Of a DNA stretch of 64,000 nt, positions 1-7,664 are shown in pieces. Position 1 is the first letter of the stretch. Each line of letters opens with the position of its first letter. The position numbers and the translations under genes were made by a program. The stretch covers positions 608,501-672,500 of the forward strand of contig NZ_CP017267.1 in assembly GCF_001870205.1 (NCBI RefSeq), in the 5' to 3' direction. The stretch is from Vagococcus teuberi. Lineage in GTDB: Bacteria; Bacillota; Bacilli; Lactobacillales; Vagococcaceae. The notes below the pieces were generated by a model that ran no database searches, was not told the origin of the DNA, and was given only the letters and a program-made list of their open reading frames with translations.

Positions 1-312
1 GGCCATACAACACTGAATATTAAAAATGGAAACATTATTTTAAGAGAAAATCAAGGAACATTGGATGTAGTTAATGGTCAAGGGTCAGTTATTATAACCC
101 AACATAAGCCTATAAAAGGAAGTATAAAAAGTGAATCAGGATTAGTAAAATGGTTCCAATATGTGGACGAAGATAATGAAGCTCCAGACTTTTTAGTTAA
201 ATCTGGCAATAAAAATGTTCGTAATGATTTCAAAAATAGTGCAGATATTGATAAAGGAAAGGTATTTGAAATAGAAACAGTTACTAGTGAAATAGATATT
301 ATAAAAAAATAG
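1..312 (+). CDS. C-terminal part of an unknown protein, cut by the window edge
   Basis: The frame is open from base 1 to the TAG at 310-312, so this is the last 103 residues of a longer protein whose start lies outside the window. The TTG at 61 is not preceded by a ribosome binding site and is not a likely start. The first part alternates short hydrophobic and polar residues (LNIKNGNIILRENQGTLDVV), as in beta-strand repeat proteins of the DUF4097 putative-adhesin type, but that likeness is weak. The tail is charged and hydrophilic with no membrane segment. A terminator hairpin follows directly. I do not recognise the family. Confidence 0.6.
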   Translation, partial: GHTTLNIKNGNIILRENQGTLDVVNGQGSVIITQHKPIKGSIKSESGLVKWFQYVDEDNEAPDFLVKSGNKNVRNDFKNSADIDKGKVFEIETVTSEIDIIKK

Positions 313-344
313 ACTTGAAGGAAGATTCCTTTTAGTCTATTTTT
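306..344. terminator. Bidirectional terminator between convergent genes
   Basis: The 10-bp arms AAAATAGACT (306-315) and AGTCTATTTT (334-343) enclose an inner AGGAA/TTCCT stem, with A and T runs on the two flanks. It overlaps the stop codons of both converging genes, so it can serve both strands. Confidence 0.8.
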
Positions 345-712
345 GCTATTACGTTTGAATTTAAAGTTCCTTGTTCAACAGATGAAAAAAACGATGCTAT
401 TGTTAAATCAAAGTGTTCACTCTCAGATTTAAAACAAGAATATGGAATGACCAGAGTCTGACTATCTGTTGCTAAAACGTAGTCACTATCAATCGTTTGA
501 GCAATAAAGGTATACTCTTGTAATTCTTCTTGTGTCCAGATACCATCATCTGCTAAAAAATCAAGCGTTTGATAAAAATTTTGCTGTTTTTTTTCTGTCG
601 AAAAAATAAAATAGTCAGTTAACTCTTGTAGATGGTTTGTATTAACTATCTCTAAAAAATAGTTAGGTGAATTATTAGTTATTTGACTAGCGATTTCGTG
701 AAAGGTAATCAT
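332..712 (-). CDS. Small acidic protein downstream of the nuclease, possible immunity or partner protein
   Basis: This 126-residue protein starts at an ATG (710-712) behind a good AAAGGAG site and lies 12 bp downstream of the nuclease gene on the same strand, so the two are very likely co-transcribed. It has no signal peptide or membrane segment. It is rich in aromatic and acidic residues. The C-terminal half (DSDYVLATDSQTLVIPYS, then a helical SFFSSVEQG) loosely recalls the SMI1/KNR4 (SUKH) fold, a superfamily rich in nuclease immunity proteins. That likeness is by eye only and no motif decides it. The position after a nuclease is what makes an inhibitor or partner role worth testing. Confidence 0.6.
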   Translation of the reverse strand: MITFHEIASQITNNSPNYFLEIVNTNHLQELTDYFIFSTEKKQQNFYQTLDFLADDGIWTQEELQEYTFIAQTIDSDYVLATDSQTLVIPYSCFKSESEHFDLTIASFFSSVEQGTLNSNVIAKID

Positions 713-724
713 TTGAATGCTCCT

Positions 725-1390
725 TTACTGCTTGTTTTCTATTGTGACATAAAAATCAATTGTTGATTGTTTACTTAGCCCTTTTCCTTCGATATCAACG
801 GCAATAGGCATATCTTCATTACCATTATATACAGGTTCAACTCGGTAGCGAATTGTTTCACCCTCATCCGCAGCTTTTCTCACCAAATTTTCGTATTTTG
901 TCATAAAAGGTGTATTTACAGGATTTTGATATAGAGTCACTAAGTTTTCTAATTTGTCCCCAGTTCCACCTAGTTGTCTCCCAATTAAATGACCGCGTGA
1001 ATGATTATGTGGTTCTAAACCTGAAATAAAACCAGGTGGACGAATACTTTGGTTGGCAGATGTTCCAGTATTAATCATGTTTGGTTTGATTAATGCATTG
1101 GCTGTTGTTGGTCTACCTAATTTATCTAATCTGCCATATTCAACCCATCCTTTTGAACTATCTCTCAACTCATTAGCAGTGAAACGAGATTTGCCGTGTT
1201 CAATTGGGCCTGGATTATCTTTCTTTATTGTGTCACTTGTTTTTGGTGAAGATTCCTTGTTATCAAATGGTAAAAAATCAAGGAGTGCATCCGGTGATTT
1301 TACTCCTGCAACAACTAATATAATACAGACAACTAATCCAATAATATATTGAATTGGTGATGATTTTTTTCGCTTATTTTTTGTAGACAT
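725..1390 (-). CDS. Membrane-anchored DNA/RNA non-specific endonuclease (EndA/NucA-like)
   Basis: The protein has 221 residues. A basic N-terminus (KNKRKK) is followed by one hydrophobic segment at about residues 13-30, which should anchor it with the rest outside the cell. The catalytic region carries NHSRGHLIGRQLGG, matching the (D/N)RGH motif of the beta-beta-alpha-metal nucleases, whose His acts as general base; the later stretch ENLVTLYQNPVN supplies the usual metal-binding Asn helix. Streptococcal EndA and related DNA-entry nucleases have this plan and degrade extracellular DNA during uptake or scavenging. The start ATG has an AAGGGG site. The promoter just upstream overlaps a LexA-type box, which is unusual for this class. 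It may act in competence, biofilm DNA turnover or competition. Confidence 0.85.
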   Translation of the reverse strand: MSTKNKRKKSSPIQYIIGLVVCIILVVAGVKSPDALLDFLPFDNKESSPKTSDTIKKDNPGPIEHGKSRFTANELRDSSKGWVEYGRLDKLGRPTTANALIKPNMINTGTSANQSIRPPGFISGLEPHNHSRGHLIGRQLGGTGDKLENLVTLYQNPVNTPFMTKYENLVRKAADEGETIRYRVEPVYNGNEDMPIAVDIEGKGLSKQSTIDFYVTIENKQ

Positions 1391-1420
1391 ACAATACCCC
1401 TTATTTTATAATCGATTGTT

Positions 1421-1455
1421 ATTATACGATACTCTCAGTAAAAGAACAAGCGTTC
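1421..1455 (-). promoter_or_regulatory. Nuclease promoter overlapped by a LexA-type box
   Basis: On the minus strand TTGTTC (1444-1449) lies 17 bp from a perfect TATAAT (1421-1426). The -35 sits inside GAAC-AAGC-GTTC (1444-1455), which fits the Gram-positive LexA consensus CGAAC-RNRY-GTTYG at the core and closely matches the boxes at the lexA locus near 62.4 and 63.2 kb of this window. Repression by LexA is inferred. Confidence 0.6.
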
Positions 1456-1496
1456 TCAAACGTCAAATGTTATCGATGTTTAAATAAACTGTCTTT

Positions 1497-1505
1497 TGTT
1501 ATAAT
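1497..1505 (+). promoter_or_regulatory. Extended -10 promoter of the ABC exporter
   Basis: TGTTATAAT is a perfect extended -10 element. It lies 28 bp before the chosen start at 1534 and overlaps the alternative ATG at 1504, which argues against that earlier start. Confidence 0.6.
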
Positions 1506-1533
1506 GATTCATGAGATAAGAAGGAGTGATTCT

Positions 1534-2235
1534 ATGAGTTATGTCGAGTTAAAAAATGTGTATAAACGCTATAAAATGGGAGATAATGTGATTGTTGCAA
1601 ATAATGACATTAATATTTCAGTTGAAAAAGGTGAATTTGTCGTAATTTTAGGACCTAGTGGGGCTGGTAAATCAACCGTTTTAAATATATTAGGTGGTAT
1701 GGATAGTTGTGATGAAGGGCATGTCATAATAGATGGAACGAATATTGCAGCATTTACTTCAAAAGAACTGACAAAATATCGTCGGTTAGATGTTGGTTTT
1801 GTTTTTCAATTTTATAATTTAGTACCAAATCTGACAGCTAAGGAAAATGTTGAGTTGGCTTCACAAGTATCACCAAAGGCATTGGATGTGGATAGTGTGT
1901 TGGATATGGTTCAACTGGGGCATCGAAAAAATAATTTTCCAGCCCAACTATCTGGAGGTGAACAGCAACGTGTGGCGATTGCTAGGGCGTTAGCTAAAAA
2001 TCCAAAATTATTATTATGTGACGAGCCAACAGGGGCACTTGACTTTGAGACAGGGAAACATGTTTTAGCAATATTAGAAGAAACATGTCGAAAATATGGG
2101 ACAACAGTGATTGTGATTACCCATAATTCTGAAATTTCAAAAATGGCTGATAGAGTGATTCGTATCAATGATGCACAAGTGAGAAGTGTGGAGAAAAATG
2201 AACATCCAGTAAAAGCTAGTGACTTAGAATGGTAG
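1534..2235 (+). CDS. ABC transporter ATP-binding protein, MacB/LolD type
   Basis: This 233-residue ATPase has Walker A GPSGAGKST (residues 40-48), a Q-loop FQFYNL, the signature LSGGEQQRVAIARAL and Walker B LLLCDEPTGALD followed by the switch His in VITHN. The EPTGALD form and length are typical of the MacB/LolD class, which powers FtsX-type permeases without a transport path through the whole bilayer. The ATG at 1534 has AAGGAG 7 bp upstream; the in-frame ATG at 1504 lies inside the promoter. The permease gene follows after 13 bp. Together they should form a mechanotransmission exporter, for example for peptides, toxins or lipids; the substrate cannot be read from sequence. Confidence 0.92.
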   Translation: MSYVELKNVYKRYKMGDNVIVANNDINISVEKGEFVVILGPSGAGKSTVLNILGGMDSCDEGHVIIDGTNIAAFTSKELTKYRRLDVGFVFQFYNLVPNLTAKENVELASQVSPKALDVDSVLDMVQLGHRKNNFPAQLSGGEQQRVAIARALAKNPKLLLCDEPTGALDFETGKHVLAILEETCRKYGTTVIVITHNSEISKMADRVIRINDAQVRSVEKNEHPVKASDLEW

Positions 2236-2248
2236 GAGGTTCAAGTAA

Positions 2249-4999
2249 ATGAAAAAGAAAAAAGCATTATGGACGTCCACCTTTCGAGAAATTTATCAAT
2301 CAAAAGCAAGATTTATTTCGATACTACTGATCATCATGTTAGGTGTTGGGTTTTATGCGGGGATAAAAGCAACAGGTCCCGATATGTTACATACAGCTGA
2401 TACTTACTATAAAGACAACAAATTGATGGATACGAAACTTGTTTCAACAACAGGTTTAGAAGATAAAGACATCGATCTAATCAAAGGCGATAGTAAGGTT
2501 AACATAGTTGAACCGTCTTATAGTTTAGATGTTTTAACTGAAGAGAATAATCATGTATTAAAACTAATGTCCTACTCTTCAGATAAAAATGAGTTGAATT
2601 TACCTGTTTTAGTAGAAGGTAAGTTACCTGAAAAAGAAGATGAAATCGCACTAGATACACAGGTTTTAGACAATCAAATTTACAAAATTGGTGACACAAT
2701 TTCGATTCAAAAAGATGATTCAGATAGTGTATCAAGAGATAAATTTAAAATTGTTGGATTTATCAAGAGCCCGATTTATATAGATAACGTTTCGAGAGGA
2801 TATACGACAGTAGGTAAAGGGACCATTGATTACTTTGGCTATGTCAAAGAAGATGTGTTTAACCTTCCTGTTTATACAGAAGCGTATATTCAATATAAAG
2901 ACACAGCTAAATTAGAAAGTTATAGTAAAGCATATAATTTAGCATACGACAAAGACATTAAAAGTTTGAAGCAAACTTTAAAAAATCGTCCATCTGAACA
3001 ATTAGACAAGATGAAAAAAGAAGCAAATGAAAAACTAGATGATGCTAAAGCTAAAATAGCAGATGGTGAAAAGCAATTATCTGATGGTCAAACACTACTC
3101 TCTGAAAAAGAAAAAGAATTAAATAAAAATAAACAATTGCTAGAAGCAGCAAAACAACAAGGAATGCCAGTGGATGCTGCTCAAGAACAAACACTACAAA
3201 AGGCAAGCAAAACGTTAGAAGCAGAAAAGAAAAAAATAGAAGAAGAACAGCAAAAAATCAAAGAGTCTAAAGAAGAACTCGCAACAAGTCAAAAAAAAGT
3301 GGAGGATTTAAAAGAACCGACATATCATTATTTTTCAAGAGATGATAATCCCTCTTATTCTGAGTTTCAAGATAATGCAGATCGGATTTCTTCTATTGCA
3401 ACAGTGTTTCCTGTATTCTTTTTCATGATTGCAGCTCTTATCTCGCTAACTACGATGACTCGCATGGTTGACGAAAAACGAGGTGAGATAGGAACACTAA
3501 AAGCATTAGGATATACTAATTTTGAAATTGCTTTAAAGTATATTGTGTATTCTACAACAGCCAGTATTGTGGGGAGTTTAGCCGGATTGTTAATAGGATA
3601 TAATTTGTTTCCATCAGTTATATTTGATGCATATGGTAGTATGTATAATTTACCATCAGTGATAATTACTTATTACATTGGTTATACAATTCAGTCAGTT
3701 ATAGTGGCATTATTATGTACATTATTAGCGTCATTGTTTGTACTTAGAGTTGATTTATTAAGCACTCCTGCTTTACTTATGAGACCTAAAGCACCAAAAC
3801 CAGGTAAACGAATTTTGTTGGAGCGATTTTCTTGGTTGTGGGATAGGTTTAGCTTTAACCAAAAAGTAACAGCCAGAAATTTATTCCGTTATAAACAACG
3901 AATGTTGATGACCATTTTAGGTATAGCAGGTTGTACGGCAATGATTTTGACTGGATTTGGATTGAAAGACTCAATCGGTGATATTGTACCACTCCAATTT
4001 GATAAAATTTGGCATTATGATGCAACAGTTACATTTAATGACGATAGTACAACTGCACAAAAAGAAGAGTATGCAAAAATCAAAGAAAACGATAAAAATA
4101 TTACGTCAAGTCTCGATTTATCTCAGAATAATATGACGGTTGTTAAAAAAGGATACACAAATCGAGAAGTAACGGTTGATGTACCAAAACAAGAAAAACA
4201 ACTAGCTGATTTTATTACATTTAAAGATCGCAACAGTGATAAAAAGTATTCATTAAATGATAATGGCATCATTATCAATGAAAAATTAGCTAACTTTTTT
4301 GATGTTAAAACTGGTGATGACCTTACCATTCGAGATACTGATAATAAAGATGTCACAGTCAAGGTTGAAGCAGTTGTTGAAAATTATGTCATGAATTTTG
4401 CTTATATGACACCAAGTTATTATGAAAAAATATTTGGTGAAAAACCAGATTATAATGTTGAACTACTTAAGTTTGATAAATCATTAAGTGAGATAAAAGA
4501 AAATGAGTTAGCAGATAGATTAATAAAAAGTAATTACGCTGGCAATGTATCGTTTACAAGTCAAATAGGTAAGGCAATGGATGATACCATGTCTAGTTTA
4601 AATATTGTGGTGTGGGTATTGATTATATCTGCGGCATTACTTGCTTTTGTTGTTCTATATAATTTAACAAATATCAATATTTCAGAACGAATTCGTGAGT
4701 TATCTACTATTAAAGTATTAGGTTTTTATGATAGAGAAGTAACGATGTATGTTTACCGAGAAAATAACATCTTAACAGTACTAGGTATCTTAGTTGGATT
4801 TGTACTTGGTGTATTACTACATGGTTATGTGTTAAAAACAGCGGAGATTGATATGATGATGTTCCCAACCACCATTCATCCAATCAGCTATGTGTTATCA
4901 GCCTTATTAACGATTCTGTTTTCATTTATTGTGATGCTAATTATGCATCGTAAATTGAAACATGTTGATATGATTGAAGCATTGAAATCAACAGAATAA
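2249..4999 (+). CDS. FtsX-domain ABC permease with extracytoplasmic coiled coil
   Basis: The 916-residue protein has an N-terminal membrane segment (about 20-40), a large external region, then an FtsX-type bundle of three segments (about 390-510) and a second FtsX bundle near the C-terminus (about 785-900). A long charged coiled coil occupies about residues 250-355, rich in KEKELNKNK-like heptads. The second external domain lies between about 590 and 770. This twice-FtsX plan with a coiled coil is seen in Firmicutes permeases linked to antimicrobial peptide resistance or cell-wall signalling. A GGAGG site precedes the ATG, and it is coupled to the ATPase upstream. A strong terminator ends the unit. 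No two-component system is adjacent, so its regulator is unknown. Confidence 0.88.
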   Translation: MKKKKALWTSTFREIYQSKARFISILLIIMLGVGFYAGIKATGPDMLHTADTYYKDNKLMDTKLVSTTGLEDKDIDLIKGDSKVNIVEPSYSLDVLTEENNHVLKLMSYSSDKNELNLPVLVEGKLPEKEDEIALDTQVLDNQIYKIGDTISIQKDDSDSVSRDKFKIVGFIKSPIYIDNVSRGYTTVGKGTIDYFGYVKEDVFNLPVYTEAYIQYKDTAKLESYSKAYNLAYDKDIKSLKQTLKNRPSEQLDKMKKEANEKLDDAKAKIADGEKQLSDGQTLLSEKEKELNKNKQLLEAAKQQGMPVDAAQEQTLQKASKTLEAEKKKIEEEQQKIKESKEELATSQKKVEDLKEPTYHYFSRDDNPSYSEFQDNADRISSIATVFPVFFFMIAALISLTTMTRMVDEKRGEIGTLKALGYTNFEIALKYIVYSTTASIVGSLAGLLIGYNLFPSVIFDAYGSMYNLPSVIITYYIGYTIQSVIVALLCTLLASLFVLRVDLLSTPALLMRPKAPKPGKRILLERFSWLWDRFSFNQKVTARNLFRYKQRMLMTILGIAGCTAMILTGFGLKDSIGDIVPLQFDKIWHYDATVTFNDDSTTAQKEEYAKIKENDKNITSSLDLSQNNMTVVKKGYTNREVTVDVPKQEKQLADFITFKDRNSDKKYSLNDNGIIINEKLANFFDVKTGDDLTIRDTDNKDVTVKVEAVVENYVMNFAYMTPSYYEKIFGEKPDYNVELLKFDKSLSEIKENELADRLIKSNYAGNVSFTSQIGKAMDDTMSSLNIVVWVLIISAALLAFVVLYNLTNINISERIRELSTIKVLGFYDREVTMYVYRENNILTVLGILVGFVLGVLLHGYVLKTAEIDMMMFPTTIHPISYVLSALLTILFSFIVMLIMHRKLKHVDMIEALKSTE

Positions 5000-5004
5000 T
5001 AATG

Positions 5005-5039
5005 AAAGACAAAAGGGTCTATCTCTTTTGTCTTTTTTG
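5005..5039 (+). terminator. Terminator of the ABC exporter operon
   Basis: An 11-bp perfect stem, AAAGACAAAAG (5005-5015) with CTTTTGTCTTT (5025-5035), is followed by a T run. Confidence 0.85.
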
Positions 5040-5142
5040 CTACGATTTTCGAATATCGGTTGGAAAATGTACGATTTTTCTGTTGTTTTAATCAAAAGAT
5101 TGGTAAACTATTATTATTAAGGTGGGAAGGAGCGTGAGAGGG

Positions 5143-5661
5143 ATGTTTGGAATACAATCAATTGAGCAAGTGTATTTTTATATGTTAATCATTTGTACCA
5201 TCCTATCAGTTGTCTTGTTTTTAATAGGGGATATCCTCCAATTTGACGGACCGATTGATCCAATCTTAATTGTACCTTGGATTGCATTTACGTCACTTTT
5301 TGGCTACATCGGGGAAACGTTAACAACCCTGGGTAGTGGTTGGGTATTTGCTATTGCTGTTTTGCTATCATCAATTATTGTATTTTTATTAAATTTTTAT
5401 ATATTAATTCCTTTAAAGAATTCAGAATCAACGATTTCAGTATCGGAGAAAACGCTTGAAGGAAGAGTCGCAACTGTGGTAACGCCAATACCTATTAAAG
5501 GCATGGGGGAAATCACAATAAGTAATGTAACAGGGATAATGAGTCGTCCGGCAACCTTTTATACAGAACAAGAAACACAAATAAATAAGGGTGAGGAAGT
5601 ACTAATTATAGAAGTAAGAGAAAGAGTTTGTTATGTTGTACCGTATGTAGAAAATTTTTAA
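5143..5661 (+). CDS. NfeD-like membrane protein, flotillin partner
   Basis: The 172-residue protein has membrane segments at about residues 8-30, 43-65 and 70-92 and then a soluble C-terminal OB-like domain (LEGRVATVVTPIPIKGMGEI onward) as in the NfeD family. NfeD proteins assist flotillins in membrane microdomains; the Bacillus subtilis equivalent of this pair is yuaF-yuaG. The start is taken as the ATG at 5143, since AAGGAG (5127-5132) is 10 bp upstream; the GTG at 5122 precedes that site and the GTG at 5134 is too close to it. The flotillin gene follows after 20 bp. Confidence 0.82.
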   Translation: MFGIQSIEQVYFYMLIICTILSVVLFLIGDILQFDGPIDPILIVPWIAFTSLFGYIGETLTTLGSGWVFAIAVLLSSIIVFLLNFYILIPLKNSESTISVSEKTLEGRVATVVTPIPIKGMGEITISNVTGIMSRPATFYTEQETQINKGEEVLIIEVRERVCYVVPYVENF

Positions 5662-5681
5662 AACAAAAAGGAGAAATGTAA

Positions 5682-7112
5682 ATGAATTTAATGTTTGTAG
5701 CCATTGGGTTAGTTGCGTTTATTTTAGTGATGTTGTTGATTGTGTTTGTTTCAAAATATCAGACAGCTAAACCAGATGAGGCATTGATTATTAGTGGGAG
5801 CTATTTAGGAAATAAAAATGTCCATGCTGACAATGAAGGAAATCGTGTCAAAATTGTACGTGGTGGTGGAGCATTTGTTTTACCAGTTTTCCAAAGAAGC
5901 AATCGTTTGAGTCTTTTATCAAGTAAATTAGACGTATCAACACCAGATGTTTATACTGAACAAGGTGTACCAGTTATGGCAGATGGAACATCTATTATTA
6001 AGATTGGCTCATCAGTTGAAGAAATCGCAACTGCAGCGGAACAATTTTTAGGAAAAACACGTGAAGAATTAGAAAATGAAGCACGCGAAGTATTAGAAGG
6101 ACATTTACGTTCGATTTTAGGGTCAATGACAGTGGAAGAAATTTATCAAAACCGAGATAAATTCTCTCAAAGTGTTCAAGAAGTAGCCAGTGTAGATTTA
6201 GCTAAAATGGGACTTGTGATTGTATCGTTTACTATTAAAGAAGTACGTGATAAAAATGGTTACCTTGATTCATTAGGAAAACCTCGTATTGCCCAAGTAA
6301 AACGTGATGCTGAAATTGCTGAAGCTGAAGCAAGTAAAGAAACACGTATTAAAAAAGCTCAAGCAGAAAAAGAATCGCAAGAAGCAGAATTACAGCGCCA
6401 AACAGAAATTGCTGAAGCAACGAAAGAAAAAGAATTAAAATTAGCAGCCTATAAACAAGAGCAAGATATTGCAAAAGCGAAAGCTGATCAAGCCTATAAT
6501 TTAGAAAGTGCTAAAGCACAACAACACGTTATCGAGCAAGAAATGGAAGTTAAAGTCATTGAACGTCAAAAACAAATTGAATTAGAAGAAAAAGAAATTC
6601 AACGTCGTGAACGTCAATACGACTCCGAAGTGAAGAAAAAAGCCGACGCGGATCGTTATGCTAAAGAACAAGAAGCCTTAGCAGAAAAAGCAACTGAAGT
6701 AGCCGAAGCTGAAGCACAACAATTTAAAGTGGAAGCAATGGCTAAAGCAAATGCTACTCAACTTAGAATGGAAGGGCAAGCTGAGGCGGATGCTATTCTA
6801 GCGATTGGTGAGGCTGAAGCCAAAGCGAAAGAACAAATCGCTGAAGCATTTAAACAATACGGGGAAGCTGCTGTTATGAGTATGATTATTGAAATCTTAC
6901 CTGAATTAGTGAAACAAGCAGCACAACCATTAGGAAATATCGAGAAAATTTCTGTTGTAGATACTGGTCAAGGTGGAGATAATAGTGGAGCGAATCGTGT
7001 CACAAATTATGCTACAAACCTTTTAGCTTCTACTCAAGAAACACTAAAAGAAACAACAGGTTTAAATGTTAAGGATATGTTAGAATCATTTGTCGCAAAA
7101 AAAAGTGAATAA
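5682..7112 (+). CDS. floT: Flotillin (FloT/YuaG-like membrane scaffold)
   Basis: This 476-residue protein begins with one hydrophobic segment (about 3-24), followed by an SPFH/Band-7 domain (about 30-200) and a long alanine- and glutamate-rich coiled coil (about 205-390, with repeats such as AEAEASKETRIKKAQAEKE). This order defines bacterial flotillins, which oligomerise at the inner face of the membrane and organise ordered lipid domains. Length is slightly below Bacillus FloT (about 509). A GGAGA site precedes the start. It is paired with an NfeD gene as in other Firmicutes. The tail (VKDMLESFVAKKSE) is short and polar. Confidence 0.93.
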   Translation: MNLMFVAIGLVAFILVMLLIVFVSKYQTAKPDEALIISGSYLGNKNVHADNEGNRVKIVRGGGAFVLPVFQRSNRLSLLSSKLDVSTPDVYTEQGVPVMADGTSIIKIGSSVEEIATAAEQFLGKTREELENEAREVLEGHLRSILGSMTVEEIYQNRDKFSQSVQEVASVDLAKMGLVIVSFTIKEVRDKNGYLDSLGKPRIAQVKRDAEIAEAEASKETRIKKAQAEKESQEAELQRQTEIAEATKEKELKLAAYKQEQDIAKAKADQAYNLESAKAQQHVIEQEMEVKVIERQKQIELEEKEIQRRERQYDSEVKKKADADRYAKEQEALAEKATEVAEAEAQQFKVEAMAKANATQLRMEGQAEADAILAIGEAEAKAKEQIAEAFKQYGEAAVMSMIIEILPELVKQAAQPLGNIEKISVVDTGQGGDNSGANRVTNYATNLLASTQETLKETTGLNVKDMLESFVAKKSE

Positions 7113-7143
7113 TGAAAGAACACCTTTAGATATTTTACTAAGG

Positions 7144-7210
7144 GCATTCTGACTGTAGACAAAGTATTGATAAATTTCGATGCCTTGTCTTTTTTTTGGT
7201 AAAATAGAGA
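7144..7210 (+). repeat. Direct repeat copy 1 with terminator-like hairpin
   Basis: The copy begins GCATTCTGACTGTAGACAAA and ends GGTAAAATAGAGA. It contains AGACAA and TTGTCT arms followed by eight Ts, so it could end flotillin transcription. It matches copy 2 base for base except for one extra T in the T run. Confidence 0.85.
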
Positions 7211-7332
7211 GCATAGAAGGCCGACTGTACACGTTGTAATAGTCAGCAAAAATGACAGAAAATTGTAATGAGTGAATAGAAATAGCTGATATCTTAATTC
7301 ACAAAAAAAGGAATAATAAACCGCATTTATTT

Positions 7333-7397
7333 GCATTCTGACTGTAGACAAAGTATTGATAAATTTCGATGCCTTGTCTTTTTTTGGTAAAATAGAG
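7333..7397 (+). repeat. Direct repeat copy 2 with terminator-like hairpin
   Basis: It is identical to the repeat at 7144 apart from seven Ts instead of eight. After the exact part, both copies continue with related but diverged sequence (an AGGC-GACTGT-GTTG-AATAG pattern), so the original duplicated unit was at least about 100 bp. Confidence 0.85.
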
Positions 7398-7594
7398 AAA
7401 AGGCGTGACTGTTAATGTTGGAATAGATAAAGAAAAATGCACATGAAAAATTGGTTAACTTTTGTATGTCTTAATATAAAAAAGACAACCCAATACTCTT
7501 AATAAGTAATTAGTTTGTCTTCACTCTGAGACAGGGGTATTTTCTCTTGCCTTTTTAAAATTTTATGAAATAAAATCTATTAATTGAGATTTTA

Positions 7595-7603
7595 TGTTAT
7601 ACT
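7595..7603 (+). promoter_or_regulatory. Extended -10 element upstream of prfC
   Basis: TGTTATACT is an extended -10 element located about 60 bp before the prfC start. No good -35 hexamer is visible, as is common for extended -10 promoters. Confidence 0.5.
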
Positions 7604-7664
7604 AGAGCGTGAATTTCTACTAACTAAGTAATAACTACATAGAAAAACTAAGAGGAGTCTATAT

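Larger units (their letters stand above)
7113..7664 (+). other. 552-bp gene-free gap with two direct repeats and the prfC promoter
   Basis: No coding frame with a ribosome binding site was found. The gap holds two near-identical 66-bp repeats (7144 and 7333), whose flanks remain alignable for about 40 bp more, then a stretch with AAGACAA/TTGTCTT arms (about 7482-7520) and finally the prfC promoter. It looks like a place where duplicated or decayed sequence has collected. Confidence 0.5.

Noticed and set aside
7034-7351. 105-codon minus-strand frame over the end of floT and the repeats
   Set aside because: No ribosome binding site; part is antisense to floT. The repeated tail LSTVRM only reflects the direct repeats. 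A transposase remnant could not be shown.
7482-7530. Possible T-box or riboswitch before prfC
   Set aside because: AAGACAA/TTGTCTT arms exist but no conserved T-box or other aptamer sequence and no proper terminator were found.
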